Below, piece after piece: positions 22,965 through 35,481 of a stretch of DNA of 64,000 bases. Every line of letters begins with the position of its first letter. Positions within the stretch are counted from its first letter, which is position 1. The notes under the pieces were generated by a model. The model saw only the letters and a program-made list of their open reading frames with translations. It did not search any database and was not told the DNA's origin. The translations under genes were made by a program, and so were the position numbers. The DNA is taken from NCBI GenBank assembly GCA_026874595.1, contig CM049310.1:38817558-38881557 (forward strand). The letters are read 5' to 3'. Source of the stretch: Sipunculus nudus. Its lineage: Eukaryota > Annelida > Sipuncula > Golfingiida > Sipunculidae.

Positions 22965-25230
22965 CTAAATTCTTCTCGCATGTATTTTTATCTTATACGG
23001 GTTTGGCGTATAAGCTAGTGTCAAGGTCCCTCCAACTTTATCAAGATCTTCTCCATCTGGAGATGAAAATGTGAACCTTTGTAACAGACGACGTGAGAAG
23101 AGAAAAAGCTCCATCCTTGCCATACTTTCACCTATGCATGATCTTTTCCCTGAAAAACAATGGACATTTTTTTTACCTCCCTAAAGGTAGGGAACTTACT
23201 AAAAGAAAAGACATGCATCGTAACATACATTTGCACTATTGGTGAAGACAACTTTAAAAAAAGGAAGAAATGTTTTCACATCTCCCTTCGATATTTGTGG
23301 GGGTTGCTTTTAAAATATAAATATTCAAAATACAATTATGAACGGCATATTTTCTGCAGTGACAGTACATACCAAGCGAAAAGGATAGGACCTTCTTTGA
23401 CAAGTCCGTGTTTATTCTTTTGTCATCCGTCAGGAAGCGCCACGGTCGAAACATGTCGGGGTCGCCCCAAATCCTAGGATCATAATGCACTCCGTGGATA
23501 TTCCCCATGATCATTGTACCCTTGGGGATTGTGAAGCCATTGATTGTGGTGTCCTCTAATGGAGCATGGCTGATGAACGGATTAACATCTCCAAAACGAA
23601 GGCACTGGAGGACAACGGACAATAGTTGGTCACAAATGGTACAATGCATGATGGCCAACGTTCAGTTTAATAATTTATTATAACCCTTACTTTTGTATTA
23701 TATAATTGTCTTTGAAATTGTACATGCATCCAGAAAATTCCTTTAAAATTATAACATTCTTCAGTGCATTAAATATTTTAAAGGAAAGGGAACAACATAC
23801 TTCAAGTATATATGCCTCAACTCTAGGCATTTCCTGACGCATGCTGTACTTCGGCCCTTCATCTCCTAAGACTGTGTCTGCTTCGTCCTGTAGTTGTTTC
23901 TGTATTTTCGGATGGCATGCAAGAAACAAAATCCCCCACCGGAGAGTACTGGCCGTAATTTCTGTTCCAGCTGCGAGCAGCTCCTCTGAAGTCTGTAGGA
24001 GGTCTTGCTCTGCAATGATACTTATGGAATAGTCTAAGCTAACATGGTCGTAATTTCATATGTATATGTTCCAATCCTTTACCTTTATTAGATCACAAAA
24101 CCAGATAGATTTATTCTTTATTGATATAGTGCTATACTTAATGTAAATGAGGATTGAATATACCTGAATACACTGGATCTTTTTCTTTCTCTATCTCCGC
24201 AAGCCTATCAGCAAACACGTCGAGTATGTCTCGTTGTTCTCTTCCCTGTCTAGTTTTTCTGTGTTCTAAGATGAAATCCCGGTGCATTGACAAAAGAGCG
24301 AGGTTGTGTACTCTTCCTTTATTGAATCCAAAAGGATCTCCAGGAATATACCGTAACCATGGGAAAAACGTTAAGCTATTTCCATGGAAAGCTGCCTGAA
24401 ATACTCCTTTGATGTGGATTTATATACGTCATGAATTTCGGATCGTCATAAGCAAACCTCTTCCCAAGAATGACAGAGCAGGCTATATTTCCGACAGCAA
24501 TGCTCAAATAAGTGTCCAAATCAATACACTTATCATCGTAATCACTCAGTTTCTTTATGCACGCGTCAATCTCTTCCAAGATGCGAACTTGTACGATTGG
24601 CTTACCCATGCCGAACTCTTTCAGGGCTTGCAGTGAAAGATGACGCATTGCCTTCCAGGTTTCACCATTACTAAAGGCAACTCCTAAAAAACATTAAAAC
24701 AGACCTCGATAATTCAACAAGCTGTACGTCCTTCGTAGAACTGCTACAATTCGATTCTGTATTTTTTATTACGTTCTACTTTCAGATGATAAGTGAGGTG
24801 GCAGGTCATATCTTTATAATAAAAATATGATCTTAAAGCAAGACGGGTTGATTTAACCCTACCATGAAACACAAGAACACAGAAGAAGAGATGTAGTTAG
24901 ATAATTACCCCTTCCTTGAACGATATCGTCACGGTAGTGGGATCTCGGTCGATCAGCAAACAGCTGCCCTCTTGTGCCAAATGTATCTCTAACAATATCG
25001 ACTCCATTTAAGACCACAACTAAAATTTCTCCAATGTAAACTGATGACACCTCCCCGTACGAGTCCTTCAGCTCCGTCAGACGTTTACGCAGATCTCCCG
25101 TGAGGAAGGGAAGGGACCCGATGATGGGAAACCGTGGGAGGCCCGGAGGGAGATTCCGAGGCCGACCAAAATACCACCAAGTGGTCAACAGGAAGATCAG
25201 CACGAGAAGAACGCTCGAAACAGTAAACAT
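22965..25230 (-). pseudogene. CYP2-like P450 gene B, frameshifted
   Basis: Five exons mirror gene A base for base in length: 25230-24909 (322), 24683-24164 (520 versus 519), 24009-23801 (209), 23604-23373 (232) and 23149-22965 (185). All splice borders are GT-AG. The extra base lies at about 24417-24421 in exon 2 (gatgtggattta versus gatgtgataga) and shifts the frame after MTYI; all later exons are open in the original frame. Two signature positions also differ: helix I reads AGTEIT (the conserved Thr is Ile) and PERF reads PDMF (Arg lost). The heme Cys in KRSCIGES and WKAMR are kept. The stop is TAG at 22965. I call it a young pseudogene; a single-base assembly error remains possible, but the motif losses argue for relaxed constraint. 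Confidence 0.85.
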
Positions 25231-26239
25231 CGTAGTGAAAATAATCTCCGTTGTGTAGCTTTGAGCTCTTGTATGTCTTAGCACCAAGAAAGCCTGACCT
25301 TACTTACTTGCATCGCAAAGTCCTAGTGATAAAAAACTAGAATTACAGACATATAGTAATTGCAACCTCTGCAGCCCGAAGAATCATAGAGTATATTTAT
25401 ACTTAGCTGTTGTACGCACAAACGCAGTAACGCTTCAGCTTGGCACCACTCGATCATAACTAATCCGTTGTCATGAATAGTGTAGTCTTATATTCTTATC
25501 CTTTTTCTGAAAAAAAGTTACTATTTCCATAAATTATATGTTTCATAAAAGTGATAAAATTATAGGACAGGAGAAAACTTATTATGACTTTATGACAACA
25601 TATGCGAAAAGCCCGCTGTTAATTGAATGATTCACAGTTGACGTTACTCCGCTTACTATGTCCCTGGTCCACTGAATACGTAAAGGCAAAACATGAGACA
25701 CTCGAACGATAAAAACGTATCCTATTAATGGATGGGCAACCTTTTGTGTACATATTTAGCACCGGTTCTATGTACAAATGCAGTGATGTATATTCATGTC
25801 TGCGTCAAGTAAACACATACGCTAGGAGCACCCATTACTTTGCTTAACACCAAGTCTCTGAGGCATGAGTATTGCTATAAACAATCTAACATAATGCTGG
25901 CGGCAGTATAAAGAAACGTGTTTGAATACGTCGGAAACGGCATGAATTATATGCATTTTGCATGTAATATGTCTGAAGAGCAAAATCTCCTTTTAAGACG
26001 TTCCTAAATGATAAATATCGCTTTCATGAGAAGTAAATTTTGTATGAACACATTTTTTTGTAGTGACATGTACAATACATTTCTATTCTAAGGGGAATAT
26101 AAGATAGTACACGATAAGTTAGGTAGATATAAGTAGCTGCGAAATATTCCACCACAGGCATGAGGATTAGCGAATATATTCCGTGTTAATTACAAACATC
26201 TCCTATTGACAAGTTTTACTGATTGTTTGAATACTGATA

Positions 26240-28330
26240 GCCTTCTCAATGCTTCCTAATATTTATTTTTATCTTATGTGGATTTTGGGGTATAACTTAT
26301 TGCCAAGATTCCGCAAATCTGCTCGGGATCCTTAACATACCTTGGTGAAAATGTGAAGTTTTGCAGCAGACGAAATGAGAAGAGAAATAGTTCCATTCAG
26401 GACAGGTCTTCTCTTGGGCACGCCCATCATCCTTGAAAACAGTATATTTAAGTTTACCTCAGTAAACTGAAGAAAGCAAACCAAGAAGTAACCAAGATTC
26501 CTTTATCAAAAGTAATTCTATCATATGTATTTAGTATTTAAATTTGCCTAACAATATCAATTCTTTTAAGTCTGCTCACCAACAGAAAATGTTATAACTT
26601 TTGAAGCCAGATCCGAGTTGATTCTTTCACAGCGAAGGCACTGAACGAATTTGTTGTAACCTTAGTCGTCGGAAAATGGAAAGTCAGGGCAACATTCATT
26701 TTTCTTATAATAATTTTTGCAAACATTAACAAATTAACATTATCCATTTATTTGTCCCTGACTTTATAAAAATTATTTGTTCTTTCATAATCAACACTGT
26801 GTTTAATGTATAATTCATGAAGAAACCTTTTTTTTTACGTTCATCTCATCATAAACAAAAAAGGGCATTTATAGTTCCAGTATATACGCCTCTACTTTGG
26901 GAAGCCTCAGACGCATGCTGTCCTGTGGCACTTCATCTCCTAAGACTGTTCCAGCCCCCACCAGCTCCTGAGTAGCCTACAGGAGATGTTACTCTGTCCG
27001 AGCAAAAATATAATATATAAATAAACAAATAATATTAAAAAGATAAAGTTTGTCTGGATTTACATCGATTTTCGTGAAAGCAAGTCATTTATACAGGTAC
27101 CTGATAACACTGGATATTTCTCCTTTTCTTTATCTTGGACAGTCGGTCAGAAAAACGTCTTTTATATCTCTCTTTTCCTTCCCAGATGTCGTTTTTCGTG
27201 CTCAAGAATGTTAATTCTCACTATACTCGTATAGTTTGTTTATACATGCGTCGGTCTCCTCCATAATATGGCCTACAATGGCTGCTTTATCCATACGGAA
27301 ATTTCTCAGGGCTTGCAGTGTAAATCGTCTTATATATTCCACTGTTCCCCGCTACTGAAAACCAATCCTAAATAAAGTGCGAAAAGATTCTTATAAAATA
27401 GGCTGGTTAAACAGACCCTAATATTAATACTTTTTATTTACAAATTGTTTTTGTTCCGATTTTGATAAAATTTCGAGAAATAAAATACGATTCTAGACTC
27501 AAGACTAAATTCAGGGCTACGATCCTTTACACTTCTCTTTGGACCTTTATAATTCATACCGACTCCAAACAGGGCAGGATTCCAACATAAATAGATAAAA
27601 TCTTCAATTTGTACAATAACTTAGTTTGCTTGTGTGACTGGATATTTCTAGTGTTGTTTCAAAATATATTAAAGAATACAAATTGCCATCCCCTAAAAAT
27701 AAACTTAATGGATTTAAGCGTTAAACAGCAAATACTCGCCAACCAAAAAATATAATTTGAGCATACATTACAAAGGACAGGACGAAGTCTTAATCGTGAT
27801 GTCGTCATGTCTTAGTCTTTCAACATTTAACCTAGTTTCCATTTAGAAAACATTTTGTAATAGTTAACCCTATCCGAGAAATATCAATATAAGTATTCGT
27901 TTCTTTTTATCGAGATGATTTGAGGATGGAAGAATTAATATAGGATCAGGTTCCAACCCGTCAACAATGGTTCTCACTTAATTATCCCTGCCTCAAATGA
28001 TGATATCAATGGTTATGTATCACACATAATACACTTACCCCTTCCTTTCACGACAAGGTCACGGTAGTGTAAACTAGGACGGTCAGCAAACAAATGCCCT
28101 CTTTTTTGCAGAGTGTTTCTTTTATAATTTCGAGTCCAGGGTCTCTCAGAGTTAAACAGACGAAACCTCACCGGACGAGTCCTTCAGCTCCGTCAGACGT
28201 TTAATCAGATCTTCTGTGAGGAAGGGGGGGGACCCGATGATGGGAAACCGTGGTAGCCCCAGAGGGAGATTCCTGGGACATCATAACTAACACAACGTGG
28301 TTTACAGTAGGGCATCTAAGCCCAGTAAGC
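26240..28330 (-). pseudogene. Decayed CYP2-like P450 (B')
   Basis: This is the paralogue of A' at 6.7-9.7 kb and is more deleted. Exon 5 (about 26260-26430) reads like ELFLFSFRLLQNFTFSP after a damaged heme loop. Exon 4 is reduced to a few bases near 26630. Exon 3 (about 26880-27000) lacks its middle. Exon 2 survives as two pieces (27100-27220 and 27220-27370). Exon 1 (about 28040-28300) is frame-broken around LTGDLRKRL. Stops and indels are frequent. It lies directly upstream of gene B, as A' does of gene A. Confidence 0.85.
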
Positions 28331-28830
28331 TCCACACAGGCAACATCTCGGATATTATTCAGTTATTATGCGTGTTAATCATGCATCTTTGTCACACAAT
28401 CGTAGGCTGCGTTTAATTATAGATACCCATTTTAGAAATGCTTCCATCAACAGAGTCGTCCTGCCAGCCTTGAATCTCGTAAATAATTATAAATAGGCTA
28501 ATGAATAATCCCATATTTTTTAGCATGGCTTACAAATAATATTGATAATCCGTTTTTGTGCACAGAGCTTCACTTTCATCCCAATTTGTAGTGTTAAGAA
28601 TGTAAAGTCACAATAATATTATTTTTAATACAAATATGTAATTTAGGACTTGCCCATTGTAACTGAAAATATTCATATATATAATTTGATAATAAGAAAT
28701 ATTATATAATCACCTCTCATCTTGGACTGATATTATATATAGCAAATTTTATATATTTTTTTTCATTGAACAGGCCTAAATTTGGTTAATCGCCGTGCAT
28801 GGTAAGAGGTTAAGTATGCTAAGAAGAACC

Positions 28831-28932
28831 CATAAATCTCAAAAAAAAAGGTTCCATGTGGAACCCTGGTTCCATATAGAACCCATCGGGTTCCAGAAGG
28901 AACCCTCAAGAACCCTTTTTTCTTTGAGTGTT
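28831..28932. mobile_element. GGTTCC foldback element, ~100 bp
   Basis: Alternating GGTTCC and GGAACC words (28850-28910) lie between CTCAAAAAAAAAGGTTCC on the left and CCCTTTTTTCTTTGAGTG on the right, which are imperfect inverted repeats. The paralogous site in the left unit (about 10047, tgaatagtttacagcc) lacks this and the ~150 bp to its left. It resembles short MITE families with GGTTC cores known in fish and invertebrates. Confidence 0.6.
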
Positions 28933-29794
28933 GTTTACAGCCAATGTTATTCACACGACATCACTATTGAAGACATGTCGACCGCACATAAACTGGAGCG
29001 ATAAGAGTAGTCTCATTAATGCATGACTGGTTGTGTATGTATATTATTCGTTTCAGATAACACAAACATGTACATGTATTTGGCGACCCTTAAGAGACTT
29101 TTATTGATGAAATATCAGGAGACGGCGTTACTCGCTTGAACATCCAATGGCTACCTTTTTGGCCGTCTACTAAGTTTGGGTGTAGATTTTTCACGTCGAA
29201 ACTATGAACCGTCAAAAGAGGGCGTCCCGAAGGTTTTGTGCCAGCACAAGTTTATATATATATTACTAAATTTGCACTGCCTGTATGTTTGTTTGTCACA
29301 AACTTCCCCAGAAACGGGCCTTGACAGTGGAACAATTATGCTATCAGCGTCAGCTATTTTCCCTAAGTTACTGAATGCACACCAACTTCCACTTGCACAC
29401 ATTTGAATTCCCGGCAGTATTATATCACAGCTTGGTCGCCCAACATCATACCGCGCTCGCCATTGCTGACCTTTGATCTTGGCCTATTACTACAAAGTTC
29501 TATAAAGATTGGTTCCGTATCGACCACTAGACGTCGCTACTTTACGGGTCTGCGGATTAAGCTACCTTACGGCTATGGCCACAAAATACGCAGCAATATA
29601 CCCTTCCTCTGCAACAAGACCCAACGGGTCCCCATTCCCTAATATCACCTAATATTAACTGTTGATCGGATGACGATGCTAAATCAGAAATGTTACATCC
29701 CAGCAGACTGGTTAGAAAAGGTCAAGGTATGCCATTATTATAAACTTATTTGTTTTACATGTATTGTAAATATAGTTCTAATAACTAATCAAGG

Positions 29795-29972
29795 CACACT
29801 CCATGGCTCAGATGATGGCGTTCGGTAGTCTAGAGAGTCGGAGGAAACCGGAGAACCCGGAGAAAACCACCACGGGCAACTACAATCCAATCTCATAGCC
29901 ACACCGAGGATCGAACCAGAGGTAACAGCGGGGAGAACCGAGCGTTTTACTGCTCGACAGTCCATTGCAAAC
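29795..29972 (-). mobile_element. tRNA-derived SINE (right copy)
   Basis: This is the counterpart of the SINE at 11170-11345. The minus strand has an A-box-like GAGCAGTAAAACGCTC, B box GGTTCGATCC (29917-29908), and then CTCCGGGTTCTCCGGTTTCC. It is slightly longer in the core than the left copy. Confidence 0.65.
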
Positions 29973-30557
29973 TTGTCGCTGATTCCAGCTCATTAAAAGT
30001 AGATTGAACAGCAATAATACAAGGATGGAGAATGTTTTATATGTTAAAAAGGTAATCAAGCCTTTAACTTGTTCCTTTGATTATATATCCACGTGACACC
30101 CGAACCGAATTTCAACCTGATTGCCCTCAGTTGTCAGTTGTGTTCCATCGAGTGATACTTCACACCTGCGATATTTGTCTTGTGTACGCTGGAGGTAGGA
30201 AAAGTCCTCATCGTAATAAGCTGGGGTACTATGGTCTTTATATGTAATAATCCTATCCTGTATCAAAGAGTGCAACAATTGGTTTTCTTATAAAAATAGG
30301 TCGAATATAGACATACCTGTTAATGACTACTATTATTCATGTCATGTACAGTGTTGAGAATGTTTACATTGTTTTTAAACTGAAATATAAGATAATATAA
30401 AGTTCATCAGACTCAGTTTGTTTAAAAAGAAGAACGTGTCGGGTCCACATTTGATTCGCGTTGGCGATTAGTGAGTCACCTCACTCCCAAACTACTTTAA
30501 CATGTCTTTTGAATTTTATCTTTCTTGTAAATGGATTTTGTTATGATTATATTATAT

Positions 30558-33500
30558 CCCATGTATTCCGTTTTCATGATAGCATCGAGCAAAGTTTTTT
30601 TCCCGTGCGGATATATCACAGGGAAATGGTAACGGCATACATGGTTCACATTGGAGCAATATTATCGCGTGCGCAAAACGCGAACATGGAAAAGGGTTCG
30701 CTAATAAACTAGTACCGTAGCAATAGTAATTTCAGAAATATGTATGTGAAACCATGATTTTTCAACGTAATATTCATATCAGATCTGTTTGCATGAAACG
30801 CTTACTTATTATGTTTTTAATTTACATATAGCAAAAGTTAGCCTTATTCCATCCAAATTATGATAATAATAAGGTCTCATCATTTGTAAACGTTTAAAGA
30901 GATACAGCAACCCGTATTAATTACTGTAATTTTCTTACCCAGTTGTGGATTAGTGGTGAAAGGCAAGCAGGGTTTCTACTACAACGATTAGTTTCCTGTA
31001 CAAATGATTGTAGAACTCTTTAATAAGTGGATGAAGAATTTGTGTATCTGTGCTTCCTGATTAAAGCCATAAACTTCCAGAAATGAATGAATTAAGTCCA
31101 CTACATCATACAAATTAGAGAAAGGTAAAATAAAAACTAGAATGGCTTTGTTTTTGGCAGTCCCAAAACATTAGGGGTAAAATATGCACGATTACAAAAC
31201 AATTATTCTAGATTTCAGCAAATTTGAGCTTAAAAGGTCAAGGTCACCACCTTTCGAACTCCGATGAGACTTTGGCAGATAGAACTGGTGTGTCAAATTA
31301 GAGGACAAAATGTGAAACACTTCAAAAGTTATGGGGTTCACACAAAAATTTTATTTTGGCAGATTTCATGAAGATGAAGGTTAAGGTCACCAAGTTTCGA
31401 ACTCCTCTGAGATTTTGGTAGGAACAATGTGTGTTTAACATTTTGGAGGAAATGTGCAGCCTTTCAAAAGTTATCGCTTTCACAAGATACTAAGATACCC
31501 TACAGCCGACGAGGACAACGACAGACGACGACAGACGATGGCACTGAAAACAACATGTTCTCGGGGGGGGGGAGCATAATGATATGATCAGCCTGGCGGA
31601 TTTGTTAGAACTACAGGCTTTATTAAAGGTAGCTTAGATAATAGAAACATAAAACATAAATGTACATCGCTGCTGTTATTCATCAAGCCTGTTTATTTGG
31701 GGGGGGGGGGGGGGGGGGAGCATAATGATATGATCAGCCTGGCGGATTTGTTAGAACTACAGGCTTTATTAAAGGTAGCTTAGATAATAGAAACATAAAA
31801 CATAAATGTACATCGCTGCTGTTATTCATCAAGCCTGTTTATTTGGTGAGAGATGGCTTGCAGGATATACAAACATGCGACTACGCCATGGTAACAGTTC
31901 TACCTGATGTTTAACAGTTATTCAAGATTTTTGCACTTTTTCTTTTTCGGTTATTTAATCATTTGTTTGCACATTTCCGATTTCTGTACAAGTACGAAAT
32001 AAATTTCAATATAATAAATTGCTTTGATTATATATACTACAACAGCATTCGGCGTACTATACGTGTCAACTATGAACACAACATGATATATTACATAATC
32101 TGGTCATTTCCCCACATTAAACAGTTGTAACCCAAAAGGCTTTCTTGGTTATATTTATAATTCACCTGCATTTCGACGCGTGTGTATGTGTGAGTGAACT
32201 TCGAGCAGTTCATGACAAATGACAAAGTTCGGTATTTACTCAACGCTAGAGACTTGTAGCCGCCATAGTTTCTAATCCATCATTTCTAATTCCTGACGAA
32301 CTTCAAGGAGGTCAGGCGATTAGATAAAGTGAATTAATTATTTTAAGCTAATGTAACTTCGGTGACTAGAATCTTGAAGACGTCTCGTCCACACATTTAC
32401 AGTAAAATGTGTTGTCATTCAAGGAAGGGGCCTAAATATAAAAGCAGAGAAAGGTTTTCTACATATCGGAGCCATTACTTTCCTTCACACACTAGGTCTC
32501 TTTGGGATATATGTACATATGCAGATCACCTTACTAAATACATGACTTCATTATATGAACAAGCAGACTGGACCTGACCTTGTCAAACCCTCTGGCCTTT
32601 TGGTAGCGGCAGCCTGCCATTAAAACGCCGACTTTTAATTAACTGAAGACGTTGGGTGGCAGTACAGGCTACTGGGTTCGCGTCAAATCTAATACATGCA
32701 GATATAAGTGCCATTTCTATAACAGTGCGTTTTCATTTTCATATTCTTGTCAAACTGTCATTTTTCCGAGATATGGAAGTGGCGTTATTCTGTATAAAAT
32801 ATTAAATATTACATTCACGGTTGACTTGCGAGTATTCATGCAGCAGTTATTAATAACAAGGTGGGTTTTATTCGGAACGTTTGTCTCTGCATTTGTCATG
32901 ACGGCTTGACAGCTTCGTGTAAATCGGTGCCATAAAGAAGAAAGGAGTGTTTTTTGCATACTATAATTAATATGGCTAATTTATCATATCACAATTTTTA
33001 ATCGCACCTTGACTGTTCCGATAAGATGGTCAAATGTTTACCCCTACGTATAAATGCTAATGTATATTGAGTTCAAAATCTGTTTATATCACGATTGGAC
33101 TTTTCCATTCATAATCGATACAATTGGTTGCAGCAATTCATAATCGATCACAAACGATTTTCATAAAAGTCATATAGTTTGGGGAAATATTATAATTATG
33201 TCGAGGCTATCAGAAAACGGGACAAAAAGTTTGAAACAGCATTAAAAGTTAAACTTCTACAGCGATAAATTATAAACAACCCGGCAGTTACCTCAACCTT
33301 TCAGTGTGATGTTGAAGTCGGACTGAATTTACGCGGTCAATATTTTAGGTATAATCGCATGATGCAAGTTTCAGGTAACATAGACGGGACATGATTTTCT
33401 TATGATCATCGAACATTATAAAACACCTAATTTCTACCACTACTAACTAAATCCAAGGAGGAAATTACTTTTTTTTTAACTGGCATTTTATTTCGTTAGT

Positions 33501-33678
33501 TATACGGCGGAATTTCACTTCTGTTGTTATTAAAACAAAGTCAATCGATCTGTCCAACGATGCAATAAATGAAAACATCGTTTGCCAAATAACAGGTTTT
33601 TGTCTTGCGAACTAAAGTATTATATTTAATGAGAAAAGTTTGGTCTTCCAGTATTAGGGACTAGATTCCCTGGACACC
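30558..33678. other. No gene seen; repeats only
   Basis: No exon can be supported. About 31200-31560 belongs to the dispersed 'aaggtcaaggtcacc' repeat family and ends in a (GACGAC)n-like tract. A 128-bp duplication lies at 31573-31846. The rest is AT-rich and featureless to my reading. Confidence 0.5.
31573..31846 (+). repeat. 128-bp perfect direct repeat joined by a G run
   Basis: The stretch 31573-31700 (beginning agcataatgatatgatcagc) recurs at 31719-31846, apparently without a mismatch. A run of G residues lies just before each copy; the one between them ends at 31718. Identity of this degree means either a very recent duplication or an assembly join at the homopolymer. Confidence 0.92.
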
Positions 33679-34716
33679 TTATCTCAGGTTAATCCTTATC
33701 TTGTGCGGGTTTGGCATATACGTTAAACACAGGTTTCCGCCAACTTGTTCCAGGTCTTCGCCATCTGGCGGTAAAAATGTGAACTTTTGTAGCAGACGAC
33801 ATGAAAAGAGAAACAGTTCCATCCTTGCAAGGGCTTCTCCTAGACAGGCACGCTTCCCTGAAAGAATTTATTGTATCTTATGATATACTGATGGATAACC
33901 TGGTTTTTTTTTGTTATAATAAATCTATATTATTCGTAATTTAAATAACTGTTAATTGTTATTTAGAAAATAAATATCCTAACACATTTCTGAAGTGCCA
34001 TAATTTTCATTAATTCTATTACAAATTAAATAGTTAATGCATTGCAATCACATACCTAGCGAAAATTAGAGGACATTCGATGACAAATCTGTGTTAAATT
34101 TGCCGTTCTCCGTCAGGAAACGCCACGGTCGGAATCTATCGGGGTCACCCCATGTGTTAGAGTCATGATGCAATCCGTGGATGTTGGCCATGATCATAGT
34201 GCCCTTTGGGATCATGAAGCCATTGATAGTAGTGTCCTCAGCTGGGGCATGCGGTACGGCGAACGGGCCAATGTCTACATAGCGGAGGCACTGGACAAAA
34301 AATGACCAGCTAGTAATGTTAATTTTAAAAAGTCAAAACTCAAGGTTAAATCATGTATGTGGTCAAGATTAATACTAGTATATATTATTAAATTGTTTAA
34401 ATACTATCATTATAAGTAATAAATGAACTGTATGAATTGCAAAATTTCCGGAGTCTTCAAAATTGGGGATATTTGTCACAAGCCGTGAAATAACATACCT
34501 CGAGTATATATACCTCAACTTTAGGCAGTTCCTGACGCATGCTGTACTTCGGCACTCCATCTCCTATGACTGTGTCCACTTCATCCTGCAGTTGTTTCTG
34601 TATTTCTGGATGTCGTGCCAGAAACAAAATCTCCCATCTGAGAGTAGTAGCCGTAGTTTCTGTTCCAGTGCCCACCAGCTCCTGAGAAGCCAGAAGAAGA
34701 TCTGGTGCTGTAGATG

Positions 34717-34719
<3 letters not shown>

Positions 34720-34806
<87 letters not shown>
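34720..34806. repeat. (TA)n/(GT)n compound microsatellite in CYP C intron 2
   Basis: It lies 13 nt upstream (minus sense) of the exon-3 start at 34707, so it occupies the usual branch-point and polypyrimidine area. This may weaken splicing. Confidence 0.9.
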
Positions 34807-35481
34807 AAAAGAAGCATGTTGCGTTTTAATATCTGATGTATTTCTTTTTATTCTAAAGTAGTCATTAAGTAAGTTACACATATATGCATGAAGAAAACAG
34901 CATTACGATTCCCTTTGATTAACTTGATTTATGAATAAGTGATAAAGAGTTATTCGTGTACCTGAAATTACTGTTTTTTTTCTCCTTCTTGATCTCCGCC
35001 AGTCGGTCAGCAAACACGTCGAGGATGTCTCGTTGTTCATTCCCTGATCTCGTTTCTTTGTGTTCAGTGATAATGTCCTGGTGTATTGACAAAAGGGCGA
35101 GCAGGTGGGCTCTTCCTTTACGAAACCCAAAAGGATCCAATGGAATATACTGTAATCATGGGAAGGCGGTTAAAATACTTCCCTGATTTGCTGCATGAAA
35201 CAATGCTTTGAGGTGATTTATATAAGTCAAGAATTCCTTATCATCATATGCAAATCTCTTTCCAAGAACCACGGAGCAGGCGATATTTCCAACAGCATTA
35301 CTAATGATGGTATCCAAATCGAGAGATTTATCGTTGTTTTCAGCCATTTTCTTCATGTACGCGTCAATCTCTTCCATTATGTGGACTTCCATGACTTTTG
35401 TTCCCATGCCGGAATTTTTTAGGGCCTGCTGTGAAATTCGCCTGATAACTTTCCAGTATTCTCCATTGCTAAAAGCAATTC

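Larger units (their letters stand above)
22220..30557. repeat. Segmental duplication, right copy (CYP B unit)
   Basis: This is the paralogue of 1892-11932: gene B, the decayed neighbour B', the SINE and shared flanks follow in the same order. It lacks the 5.84-kb tandem repeat, the 7.2-kb element and the 10.69-kb MITE. It has its own insertion at about 28.67-28.93 kb. P450 coding parts are very similar between copies, while introns and flanks carry many small indels. Confidence 0.85.
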
